NCBI GenBank assembly: GCA_043742705.1
Contig: JAYTXY010000169.1
Coordinates: 1-5,906 of the forward strand
From: JAPLDA01 sp043742705
GTDB lineage: Bacteria > Bacteroidota > Bacteroidia > AKYH767-A > 2013-40CM-41-45
Reading direction: 5' to 3'
Length of the DNA: 5,906 nt
The translations under genes were made by a program, and so were the position numbers. The first letter of the stretch is position 1. Each line of letters opens with the position of its first letter. A model generated the notes under the pieces. That model searched no databases. It saw only the letters and a list, made by a program, of their open reading frames with translations, and had not been told where the DNA came from. This document shows, one piece after another, positions 1-5,906 of this stretch.

Positions 1-645
1 CTTGCACTTGGAAAATTTATGAAACGTCAGAATGAAAATAAAGTCACGGCAACCGTCAGCGTAAATGGAAATACGCTTGCAAACTTTGACGGAAAAGAAA
101 TCACACTGAGAAAAGGAATTTCAGGACAACCGGTGAATGTGAGTGTTTCCGGAAAAGGAAATCTCTATTACTTCTTTGAAGAAGAAGGTCTGAGTGCGAA
201 AAGTGAATTTAAAGAAGAAGACAGTTTTTTGAAAGTACGGAAGTCATTCTTCAACCGTTTCGGTCAGCCTGTTTCCATTCGTGATATCAAACAAGGCGAT
301 TTGATTGCAATAAAAATTACAGTTCAGAATACAGAGCGCGCATCCGTTGAGAATGTTGTAATCACAGACATGCTTCCTGCAGGTTTTGAAATTGAAAATC
401 CGCGTATTGGTGAAGTACAGGAGATGAGTTGGGTGAGAGACGAAGCGAGTCCCGATTACTTTGATGTTCGTGATGACAGAATTAATTTCTTCTCTACGGT
501 TGACTGGAATCCGCGTAGCTTCTACTATCTCGTACGTGCCGTGTCACTTGGAAACTATGTGATGGGACCGGTAAGCGCTGATGCAATGTACAACGGTGAA
601 TACCATTCTTACAATGGCGCGGGGATGGTGAGAGTAGTTGAGTGA
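1..645 (+). CDS. Bacterial alpha-2-macroglobulin family protein, C-terminal part (5' end outside window)
   Basis: The reading frame is open from base 1 (it begins LALGKF before the first ATG at 19) and ends at TGA 643-645. This is therefore the last 214 residues of a longer protein, and the ATG at 19 is an internal Met. Bacterial alpha-2-macroglobulins are usually 1,500-2,000 residues long; they are exported envelope proteins thought to trap attacking proteases. The first dozen residues look like the last helix of the thioester-domain region. A beta-rich stretch follows, with FLKVRKSFFNRFG at 76-88. The C-terminal macroglobulin (MG10-like) domain contains VENVVITDMLPAGFEIENPR at 116-135, DDRINFF at 158-164, FYYLVRAV at 174-181 and GPVSADAMYNGEYHSYNG at 189-206, all typical of this family's end. 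Any signal peptide, lipobox, bait region or thioester CxEQ motif lies outside the window, so thioester status is unknown. The gene lies 26 bases before pbpC on the same strand, a pairing known from many bacteria. Family call is confident; subtype is open. Confidence 0.9.
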   Translation, partial: LALGKFMKRQNENKVTATVSVNGNTLANFDGKEITLRKGISGQPVNVSVSGKGNLYYFFEEEGLSAKSEFKEEDSFLKVRKSFFNRFGQPVSIRDIKQGDLIAIKITVQNTERASVENVVITDMLPAGFEIENPRIGEVQEMSWVRDEASPDYFDVRDDRINFFSTVDWNPRSFYYLVRAVSLGNYVMGPVSADAMYNGEYHSYNGAGMVRVVE

Positions 646-657
646 TTACTTAATTCA

Positions 658-675
658 ATGAATATTGAAAAATGA
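658..675 (+). promoter_or_regulatory. Five-codon mini-ORF whose stop overlaps the pbpC start codon (ATGA)
   Basis: In the 26-base gap between the macroglobulin stop and pbpC, an ATG at 658 opens a five-codon frame (MNIEK). It ends at TGA 673-675, which overlaps the pbpC ATG at 672-674 as ATGA. Such an overlap could let a terminating ribosome restart on pbpC. It may equally be chance in A/T-rich sequence: there is no Shine-Dalgarno before it, and a frame this short says little. It is recorded because it is the only structure seen in the leader of pbpC. Confidence 0.15.
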
Positions 676-3014
676 AACCGCTTAAATCAATCATCAAATC
701 AGTTTACGGATTCATCTTCCGAAAACGGTGGAGAAAAGTATTGTTCCTCCTGCTCGTGATTCCTGTGGTTTCATTTTTCATTCTCAACTTTATTTTTCCG
801 TTAAAAGTGAAGATTGACTATTCACAGATCGTAACAGCAAACGATGGAACGGTGATTCATGCTTTCCTGACGAAGGATCAGAAATGGAGAATGATGACTG
901 AGCCGAATGAAATCAGTCCGCAACTGAAGAAGGCGATTCTCTATAAAGAAGATAAATGGTTTTATTATCACTATGGTGTAAATCCATTCGCTTTAATGAG
1001 AGCAGGATTCAACAATCTCTTTCATTTGAAGAGAACATCAGGAGCTTCCACGATTACCATGCAGGTAACGCGACTGATACAGCCGAAGGAGAGAACGTAT
1101 TTTAACAAGATCTCAGAAATGTTTCGTGCAACACAACTTGAATTGCATTATTCGAAAGATGAAATTCTTCAAATGTATCTGACACTCGTTCCTTATGGAG
1201 GAAATATAGAAGGGATAAAAGCAGCGTCACTACTCTACTTCGGACGAATGCCTGATAAATTATCTGTAGCGCAGATTACAACACTGGCTATCATTCCGAA
1301 TCGTCCGATCTCACTGAAACCTGGAAAGAAAAACGATGCTATTGTGAAAGCAAGAAACAAATGGTTGAGAAGAATGAAAGAAGATAAAATCTTTTCTCAA
1401 CGTGATCTTGATGACGCTTTGCTGGAACCGCTGGAGGCAAAACGACAGGATGCACCACAACAGTTTCCTCATTTTGCGATTCGCATGAAACAATTGTATT
1501 CGGGTAAACCAATTATCAAAACAACCCTCAACCGTTTCAGCGAAGAGAAAATAACAGCGATTGCTTACAACTATAGCAAACGATTGAAAGCATATAATAT
1601 CAACAATGCGGCTGTGCTTGTCATCAATAACAAAACAAGAAAAGTTGAAGCGTATCTCGGCTCACCTGATGCAACAGATAATGAACACAACGGACAGGTT
1701 GACGGAGTTACAGCCGTTCGTTCACCTGGAAGTACGTTGAAACCATTGGTGTACGCTCTTGCTTTCGACAAAGGTTTGGCAACACCGAAAACGGTAATCA
1801 CTGATGTACCCGTAAACTTTGACGGTTATTCTCCAGAAAATTTCAATTCAAAATTCAACGGCAATGTCACGGTTGAAAAAGCGTTGGCATTCTCACTGAA
1901 TATTCCTGCTGTGAAAACATTGAATCAACTTGGCATTGCAACACTCACCGACAAATTGAAGCAAGCAGGATTTAATCAAATCATAAAAGATGAAAAGAAA
2001 CTTGGCTTGTCAACGGTACTTGGAGGTTGCGGTGTTTCACTGGAAGAACTCACTTCATTGTATTCAACATTCGCTCATGAAGGAAAATTCACACAGACAA
2101 AATTTCTAAAGGAAGATACAACACAGCAAACCGTTGAACTTATTTCTCCTGCATCCTCATTTATGATTTCGGAAATTCTGACAACGCTTACAAGACCTGA
2201 TCTTCCTAATAATTACCAAAGCGGCATGCATATTCCAAAGATTGCATGGAAGACCGGAACATCGTATGGAAGAAGAGATGCGTGGAGCATCGGTTACAAT
2301 GCGAATTACACGATCGGAGTCTGGATCGGAAATTTTTCCGGAGAAGGAGTTCCTGAATTAACAGGAGCTGACATGGCAACACCGCTTCTGTTTGAAATTT
2401 TTAATTCGCTCGATTACAATTCAAGCAACAAATGGTTCAAACAACCGGATGATCTTGATTTTCGTTTGGTGTGTTCCGTTAGCGGAAGAATACCAGAAGA
2501 ATTTTGTCAAAGTCAAATCATCGACTACTTCATTCCGAAAGTTTCATCCATTCAGAAATGCGAACACCTGAAAAATGTTTATGTTTCTCCTGACGAAAGC
2601 TTTTCCTATTGCACATCATGCCTTCCGCATGAAGGATATAAAACAAAACTGTGTACCAACCTTGATCCTGATTTGATTTCGTATTACGAAGCCGAACACA
2701 TTGCCTACGAAAAAATTCCTCCGCATAATAAAAGTTGTTCCAGAATTTTCAATTCCAAACCTCCGCTCATCACTTCTCCGACTGACAGGAAAGAATACGT
2801 AGTTGAAAAAGGGCAGGATCAGCAGCTCATGTTAAGTTGCAATGCAGACAATGAAGTGAAAACTGTCTACTGGTATGTCAACGACCGTTTTTATAAATCG
2901 TGTGCTTCCACCGAGAAAATATTTTTTATTCCTGAAGCAGGACAATTAAAAATTTCATGCAGCGATGACAAAGGAAGAAACACGAACATTGTGATAACGG
3001 TCAGTTATCTCTGA
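672..3014 (+). CDS. pbpC: Penicillin-binding protein 1C, bifunctional transglycosylase/transpeptidase
   Basis: This 780-residue class A PBP should polymerise lipid II into glycan strands and cross-link the peptides at the outer face of the inner membrane. A basic cytoplasmic tail (to K22) precedes one membrane anchor at about 23-42. The GT51 transglycosylase domain spans about 60-250: catalytic Glu in E93-D94-K-x-F-x-x-H-x-G, GASTITMQ at 124-131, KISEMFRATQLE at 146-157, and E164 in the SKDEILQMYL block. The transpeptidase domain spans about 310-580: nucleophile S354 in GSTLK (SxxK), SLN at 408-410 and KTGT at 527-530. All three active-site motifs are intact. A cysteine-rich linker (about 600-690) leads to a PBP1C-type C-terminal beta domain (about 697-780), which separates it from PBP1A/1B. 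The start at 672 gives the expected short tail and anchor; no clear Shine-Dalgarno is visible. The gene is probably co-transcribed with the macroglobulin gene. Its 3' end overlaps the convergent waaA by 14 bases. Confidence 0.96.
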   Translation: MKPLKSIIKSVYGFIFRKRWRKVLFLLLVIPVVSFFILNFIFPLKVKIDYSQIVTANDGTVIHAFLTKDQKWRMMTEPNEISPQLKKAILYKEDKWFYYHYGVNPFALMRAGFNNLFHLKRTSGASTITMQVTRLIQPKERTYFNKISEMFRATQLELHYSKDEILQMYLTLVPYGGNIEGIKAASLLYFGRMPDKLSVAQITTLAIIPNRPISLKPGKKNDAIVKARNKWLRRMKEDKIFSQRDLDDALLEPLEAKRQDAPQQFPHFAIRMKQLYSGKPIIKTTLNRFSEEKITAIAYNYSKRLKAYNINNAAVLVINNKTRKVEAYLGSPDATDNEHNGQVDGVTAVRSPGSTLKPLVYALAFDKGLATPKTVITDVPVNFDGYSPENFNSKFNGNVTVEKALAFSLNIPAVKTLNQLGIATLTDKLKQAGFNQIIKDEKKLGLSTVLGGCGVSLEELTSLYSTFAHEGKFTQTKFLKEDTTQQTVELISPASSFMISEILTTLTRPDLPNNYQSGMHIPKIAWKTGTSYGRRDAWSIGYNANYTIGVWIGNFSGEGVPELTGADMATPLLFEIFNSLDYNSSNKWFKQPDDLDFRLVCSVSGRIPEEFCQSQIIDYFIPKVSSIQKCEHLKNVYVSPDESFSYCTSCLPHEGYKTKLCTNLDPDLISYYEAEHIAYEKIPPHNKSCSRIFNSKPPLITSPTDRKEYVVEKGQDQQLMLSCNADNEVKTVYWYVNDRFYKSCASTEKIFFIPEAGQLKISCSDDKGRNTNIVITVSYL

Positions 3015-3025
3015 GCGATTTTTTT
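2998..3025 (+). terminator. Possible intrinsic terminator for the macroglobulin-pbpC transcript, inside the pbpC/waaA overlap
   Basis: Bases 2998-3004 (CGGTCAG) can pair with 3011-3017 (CTGAGCG) with a single G-G mismatch (3000/3015), leaving the six-base loop TTATCT. One A (3018) and then seven T (3019-3025) follow, the layout of a Rho-independent terminator reading on the plus strand. The hairpin contains the pbpC stop codon (3012-3014), and the T-tract is the reverse of the two Lys codons near the end of waaA. An alternative, mutually exclusive stem pairs GATAAC (2993-2998) with GTTATC (3004-3009). The stem is short and has a mismatch, so strength is uncertain. No equivalent T-tract serves the waaA direction. 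Confidence 0.4.
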
Positions 3026-4281
3026 GTTTGTTCTTCAATAAATTCCAAAATCTTTTCCGTTGCGCCTTTGCGTTGAGAGACATAATTCTTCGCAACCGAA
3101 GAGGCTTGCTGATGCAACCTCGTATCATTGATCAACGGTGATAATTTTTCCGTAAACTCACTTCCATCGATTACAGAGAATGCACCGCCTGCCTCTATGA
3201 GTTCTGTTGCTTCACGAAATTTAAGATGATTCGGTCCGAAGAAAACAGGCATGCCATACACAGCCGCTTCAAGTATGTTGTGAATTCCTTTTCCGAAGCC
3301 TCCACCGATGTAGGCGATTTCTCCGTAACGGTAAGCGGAAGAAAGTAACCCAACCGTATCAAGGATCATCACTTTTGCTGAAGCAGGATTTCCTTCCGGT
3401 GATGAAAATAAAAAAATGTCACTTGGTGTCAGTCCGGCTTTTTCAATTAATAAATATTCAAGTTGACCGATCTGGTGATGACCGATTTCATGAGGCACGA
3501 TGAGAAATTTCAATTCCTGCTTTACAAAATTCTGAATGATGGAAGAAAGCAACTCATCGTCTTCGTGCCACGTACTTCCTGCAACCAACATTTTTTTTCC
3601 GTCTTTAAATTGTTCAACCAACGGAATTGATTTTGCATTGTTTGCAATTTCAAGAACACGATCGAAGCGTGTGTCACCAGTCACTGTATATTTTTTCACA
3701 CCGATAGATTGAAGTAAATGTGCAGACGCTTCATCCTGCACAAAAAAGTGCGAGACGTTCCGCAACATTCTCCTGAAAAATCTTCCATACCATTTAAAGA
3801 ACCGTTGGTCTGGACGGAAAATAGCAGAGACAAGGTAAACAGGAATGCCTCTCTTTCTTAGCTTCTTCAAATAATGAAACCAATATTCATACTTGATGAA
3901 AAAAACTTTTTCAGGATGAATCAGTGAAACAAACCTTGATGCATTGGATCGTGTATCGATAGGAAGATAAAAAACATAGTCTGCTCCGGAGTAATTTTTC
4001 CTGAACTCAAAACCTGAAGGAGAAAAAAAAGTAAGAACGATTTTTATTTCATCGTTTTCACTTCTGAATTTTTCGATCAAGGGTCTCCCCTGTTCAAACT
4101 CTCCGAGAGAAGCGCAATGAAACCAGACTCTGCGTTCACTGAATTTTAAAGACTGCTGGATCCGTTTAAAGATTTTTCTTCTTCCGGCCACCCAAAGTTT
4201 TGCCTTTTCATTTCCAAACAATGCAGCCACACGAATCATGACCTGGTAAAAAAAAATGGAAAAGTTATACAGGTATGCCAT
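3001..4281 (-). CDS. waaA: 3-deoxy-D-manno-octulosonic acid (Kdo) transferase
   Basis: WaaA (KdtA) transfers Kdo from CMP-Kdo to the lipid A precursor, the first step of LPS core synthesis, at the cytoplasmic face of the inner membrane. It is a GT-B fold glycosyltransferase (GT30). Counting from the ATG at 4281-4279 (426 residues, close to the roughly 425 of E. coli WaaA), a hydrophobic N-terminal stretch (about 1-22) precedes LWVAGRRK. SLGE follows, with the probable catalytic base at E61, matching Glu60 of the E. coli enzyme. Further on are KYEYW at 130-134, GDTRFDR at 202-208, VAGSTWHEDDE at 233-243 and GGGFGKGIHNILEAA at 326-340, the sugar-nucleotide-binding part of the C-terminal lobe. 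An in-frame ATG at 4347 would add 22 residues but overlap the preceding gene by 52 bases; the 4281 start leaves a 14-base gap and fits the family, so I prefer it. Whether it adds one, two or more Kdo residues cannot be read from the sequence. Confidence 0.95.
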   Translation of the reverse strand: MAYLYNFSIFFYQVMIRVAALFGNEKAKLWVAGRRKIFKRIQQSLKFSERRVWFHCASLGEFEQGRPLIEKFRSENDEIKIVLTFFSPSGFEFRKNYSGADYVFYLPIDTRSNASRFVSLIHPEKVFFIKYEYWFHYLKKLRKRGIPVYLVSAIFRPDQRFFKWYGRFFRRMLRNVSHFFVQDEASAHLLQSIGVKKYTVTGDTRFDRVLEIANNAKSIPLVEQFKDGKKMLVAGSTWHEDDELLSSIIQNFVKQELKFLIVPHEIGHHQIGQLEYLLIEKAGLTPSDIFLFSSPEGNPASAKVMILDTVGLLSSAYRYGEIAYIGGGFGKGIHNILEAAVYGMPVFFGPNHLKFREATELIEAGGAFSVIDGSEFTEKLSPLINDTRLHQQASSVAKNYVSQRKGATEKILEFIEEQTKKSLRDN

Positions 4282-4295
4282 CAGAAAATTCTGAA

Positions 4296-5063
4296 TCAGT
4301 TGTAGTAAAACGCTTTCGGAGTACGCTTGTAAAAAGGAATAATCCATGCAACCCTGATTCCGAAAAGTAAATCAAGCCGCGATGTATCATCATGCATCAT
4401 TGTATCGAAATTATAATTCCTGCGATTCTTGGTGAAAGCTTGTGTGAATTCGAGTCCCGCCATGAAATTCACCAAACGATGATTACTGAAATTGATGTAA
4501 CCGATAAATTCCGTCAGCGACAAACCATTTGTGAGACGGTCATATCCCTTTCTATATTCTTCGCTCAACTGCGGAGTTTTGTTTCCTTTGTCTTCAATCC
4601 TGATTTTATGTTCGAGCAAACCCACACCGAGTGTTGCCATCAAACCTGAGTTTGGATTGGGACCAATCACAGGAAAAATTTTTCCTGCTTTCGCGTTGAA
4701 CATAAGTCCGCGCTCATACAGTAAAATGTCCGCGTAAAAGCCATCCTCACCAATGATAAATCCCTGTGATGTTCTGATCTTATCGAGGATTTCAGTCTCT
4801 TTCACATCTTCACTGAACATAAAGCTACCGTCAATGCCGAAGATCCAGTTCTTTTTCGTCTTCAGCTGAAAAGTACCGCCAATGTTGAAATTATTTCCGA
4901 AACGAATTGCCATGTCACCGCCCGGAGCCTGGTAAGCAAACGTAGCACCCAGCATCACAAAAGAGGCGGATGAATCTCTTACATTGAACTGGGCAGAAAC
5001 CCGTTGACAACTCATCAACAGGATCATAAAAACGAAAAAATTAAACGCAATTTTTACTTTCAT
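4296..5063 (-). CDS. Exported envelope protein of unknown function, probably a small outer-membrane beta-barrel
   Basis: I do not recognise a named family for this 255-residue protein. It starts with a short basic n-region and a hydrophobic core (about 5-18). A signal peptidase I site is plausible after VSA (24), leaving mature Gln25; an alternative lipobox-like LMSC places Cys19 as a possible lipoprotein anchor. The mature part is rich in alternating polar/apolar, Gly- and aromatic-containing stretches that suit amphipathic beta strands: about 34-45, 59-68, 72-83, 119-128, 140-157, 183-192, 197-208 and 229-241. Polar, charged stretches between them (about 84-100, 158-180 and 211-228) could be loops. 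The end is aromatic and basic (PFYKRTPKAFYYN). It lies 14 bases before waaA on the same strand and is probably co-transcribed with it, suggesting an envelope role, but no function can be assigned. It could also be a periplasmic beta-rich protein. That it is a real gene is likely: intact frame, good signal peptide and tight spacing. Confidence 0.8.
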   Translation of the reverse strand: MKVKIAFNFFVFMILLMSCQRVSAQFNVRDSSASFVMLGATFAYQAPGGDMAIRFGNNFNIGGTFQLKTKKNWIFGIDGSFMFSEDVKETEILDKIRTSQGFIIGEDGFYADILLYERGLMFNAKAGKIFPVIGPNPNSGLMATLGVGLLEHKIRIEDKGNKTPQLSEEYRKGYDRLTNGLSLTEFIGYINFSNHRLVNFMAGLEFTQAFTKNRRNYNFDTMMHDDTSRLDLLFGIRVAWIIPFYKRTPKAFYYN

Positions 5064-5176
5064 CGGGGACGAAGTTAGAAAATTATTGCAGTTGATTCAT
5101 GCTGATTTGCAGTGGGAAATTCACCTACGGAGGTCTTGATTTATTGATTATATTCGCATGCTTTTTAAAGAGAAGT
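5064..5176. promoter_or_regulatory. Divergent intergenic region expected to hold two promoters
   Basis: These 113 bases separate the beta-barrel/waaA unit (leftward) from the aminotransferase gene (rightward), so both transcripts should start here. On the plus strand, TATATTCG at 5149-5156 matches the Bacteroidota -7 consensus TAnnTTTG except for one base and lies 20 bases before the ATG. No well-placed -33 TTG partner was found. On the minus strand, TAATTTTC (bases 5085-5078) likewise matches at all but the last base, 14 bases before the start codon. Both matches are weak in A/T-rich sequence. Apart from a four-base-pair ACCT/AGGT inverted repeat at 5123-5134, nothing operator-like was seen. 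Confidence 0.3.
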
Positions 5177-5906
5177 ATGAAGAAAATTCAAATGGTTGAT
5201 TTGCTGGGTCAATACGAAAAAATTCAGCCCGAAATTGATAAGGCAGTTCTTGATGTAATTCGTTCTACCGCCTTTATTAACGGACCGGAAGTAAAATTAT
5301 TCCAGGCAGAACTTGAAAAATACTTACAGGTAAAGCATGTCATTCCATGTGCAAACGGAACGGATGCTCTCCAGATCGTGATGATGGCACTTGGCTTTCA
5401 GCCCGGCGATGAAGTAATCACAGCAAATTTCACCTACGTAGCTACAGCCGAAGTAATTGCATTGCTGAAACTGAAACCAGTTTTAGTGGATGTAAATCCT
5501 GATACATTCACGCTTGATCCGAAAGCTGTGGAAGCGGCTATCACTAATCGCACTGTCGCCATCGTTCCTGTGCATTTGTTCGGACTTTGTGCCGACATGG
5601 ATGCTATCATGGAAATTGCAAAACGAAGAAAGCTGGCAGTGATTGAAGATGTTGCCCAAGCAATCGGAAGCGATTACCGATTCGCGGATGGATCAACGCA
5701 AAAAGCAGGAACAATAGGAACTGCCGGATGTACCTCTTTCTTCCCTTCAAAGAATCTCGGATGTTACGGTGATGGCGGAGCGATTTTCACCAACGATGAT
5801 GAACTTGGAAAAAAAATCAGGATGATTGCCAACCACGGACAATCCGTGCAATATTATCATGATGAAGTCGGTGTTAATTCACGGCTCGACAGTATACAGG
5901 CTGCTA
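5177..5906 (+). CDS. DegT/DnrJ/EryC1/StrS family sugar aminotransferase, N-terminal part (3' end outside window)
   Basis: The frame runs open from ATG 5177 to the window edge: 243 complete codons of a family usually about 360-400 residues long. Members are fold-type I PLP enzymes that transaminate nucleotide-linked keto-sugars, normally with glutamate as donor, making amino sugars for LPS, O-antigen, capsule or glycans. Family signatures are AFINGPEV at 32-39, the cofactor-phosphate-binding loop ANGTDAL at 59-65, and FTYVATAE at 85-92. VPVHLFG follows at 130-136, then EDVAQAIG at 157-164 (D158 should contact the pyridine nitrogen), and FFPSKNLGCYGDGGA at 188-202 with the PLP-binding Lys at K192. 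NSRLDSIQAA at 234-243 is the conserved block just before the cut. The sequence resembles the WbpE branch (UDP-3-keto-glucuronate derivatives), but FdtB/QdtB- or PseC-like substrates cannot be excluded, so no symbol is given. The start follows AAAGAGAAGT, purine-rich but not a strong ribosome site. It is divergent from the beta-barrel/waaA unit. Confidence 0.94.
   Translation, partial: MKKIQMVDLLGQYEKIQPEIDKAVLDVIRSTAFINGPEVKLFQAELEKYLQVKHVIPCANGTDALQIVMMALGFQPGDEVITANFTYVATAEVIALLKLKPVLVDVNPDTFTLDPKAVEAAITNRTVAIVPVHLFGLCADMDAIMEIAKRRKLAVIEDVAQAIGSDYRFADGSTQKAGTIGTAGCTSFFPSKNLGCYGDGGAIFTNDDELGKKIRMIANHGQSVQYYHDEVGVNSRLDSIQAA

Noticed and set aside
1311..1493. 60-codon open frame on the minus strand within pbpC
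   Set aside because: It lies wholly antisense to the well-supported transglycosylase/linker part of pbpC and has no recognisable domain or leader.
1571..1801. 76-codon open frame on the minus strand within pbpC
   Set aside because: It is antisense to the conserved transpeptidase region including the SxxK motif; its openness follows from the codon use of pbpC.
4392..4737. Two overlapping plus-strand open frames (4392-4649 and 4531-4737) inside the beta-barrel gene
   Set aside because: Both are antisense to a gene with a clear signal peptide and an intact frame, and neither shows a domain of its own.
5129..5133. GGAGG as a Shine-Dalgarno for the aminotransferase gene
   Set aside because: It is over 40 bases from the ATG at 5177, and no in-frame start follows it at a suitable distance.
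5158..5199. 13-codon frame starting at ATG 5158 before and across the aminotransferase start
   Set aside because: It is out of frame with the real gene, very short, and has no ribosome site or recognisable content.
5121..5438. Nine-base repeat TCACCTACG in the intergenic region (5121-5129) and inside the aminotransferase gene (5430-5438)
   Set aside because: The second copy encodes a conserved FTY motif, and only two short copies exist, so chance is the likely reason.
1..5906. Mobile element, CRISPR array, tRNA or phage system
   Set aside because: No transposase, integrase, regularly spaced repeats, long inverted repeats or tRNA-like sequence was seen; the window is nearly all envelope genes.

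Overview
The window looks like chromosomal DNA of a Gram-negative member of the Bacteroidota. The GC content is low (about 40% by eye). Start codons sit behind A/T-rich leaders rather than clear Shine-Dalgarno sequences. The proteins (bacterial alpha-2-macroglobulin, PBP1C, a Kdo transferase with a KYEYW motif, and a small beta-barrel-like protein) read like Bacteroidota versions. No mobile element, RNA gene, CRISPR array or phage feature was seen, and gene density is close to complete.

Left part, plus strand (1-3014): the C-terminal end of a bacterial alpha-2-macroglobulin (its N-terminal part lies off the left edge), then 26 bases, then a complete pbpC for the bifunctional peptidoglycan synthase PBP1C. 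This is a known gene pair. The macroglobulin is thought to trap proteases in the periplasm, while PBP1C builds or repairs peptidoglycan.

Middle, minus strand (3001-5063): a two-gene unit transcribed from about 5063 leftwards. It holds an exported, probably beta-barrel envelope protein of unknown function, followed after 14 bases by waaA, the Kdo transferase of lipid A/LPS core synthesis. waaA and pbpC are convergent and their 3' ends overlap by 14 bases. A possible intrinsic terminator for the pbpC direction sits inside this overlap.

Right part, plus strand (5177 to the edge): the first 243 codons of a PLP-dependent sugar aminotransferase of the DegT/DnrJ/EryC1/StrS family, cut by the window end. 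It is divergent from the beta-barrel gene across a 113-base intergenic region that should carry both promoters. Sugar aminotransferases of this family make amino sugars for LPS, O-antigen or capsule, which suits the neighbouring waaA.

The theme throughout is the cell envelope: periplasmic defence, peptidoglycan, LPS core and surface sugars. I see no clearly new biological system. The least explained items are the beta-barrel-like protein upstream of waaA, the terminator-like structure inside the pbpC/waaA overlap, and the cysteine-rich C-terminal part of PBP1C.
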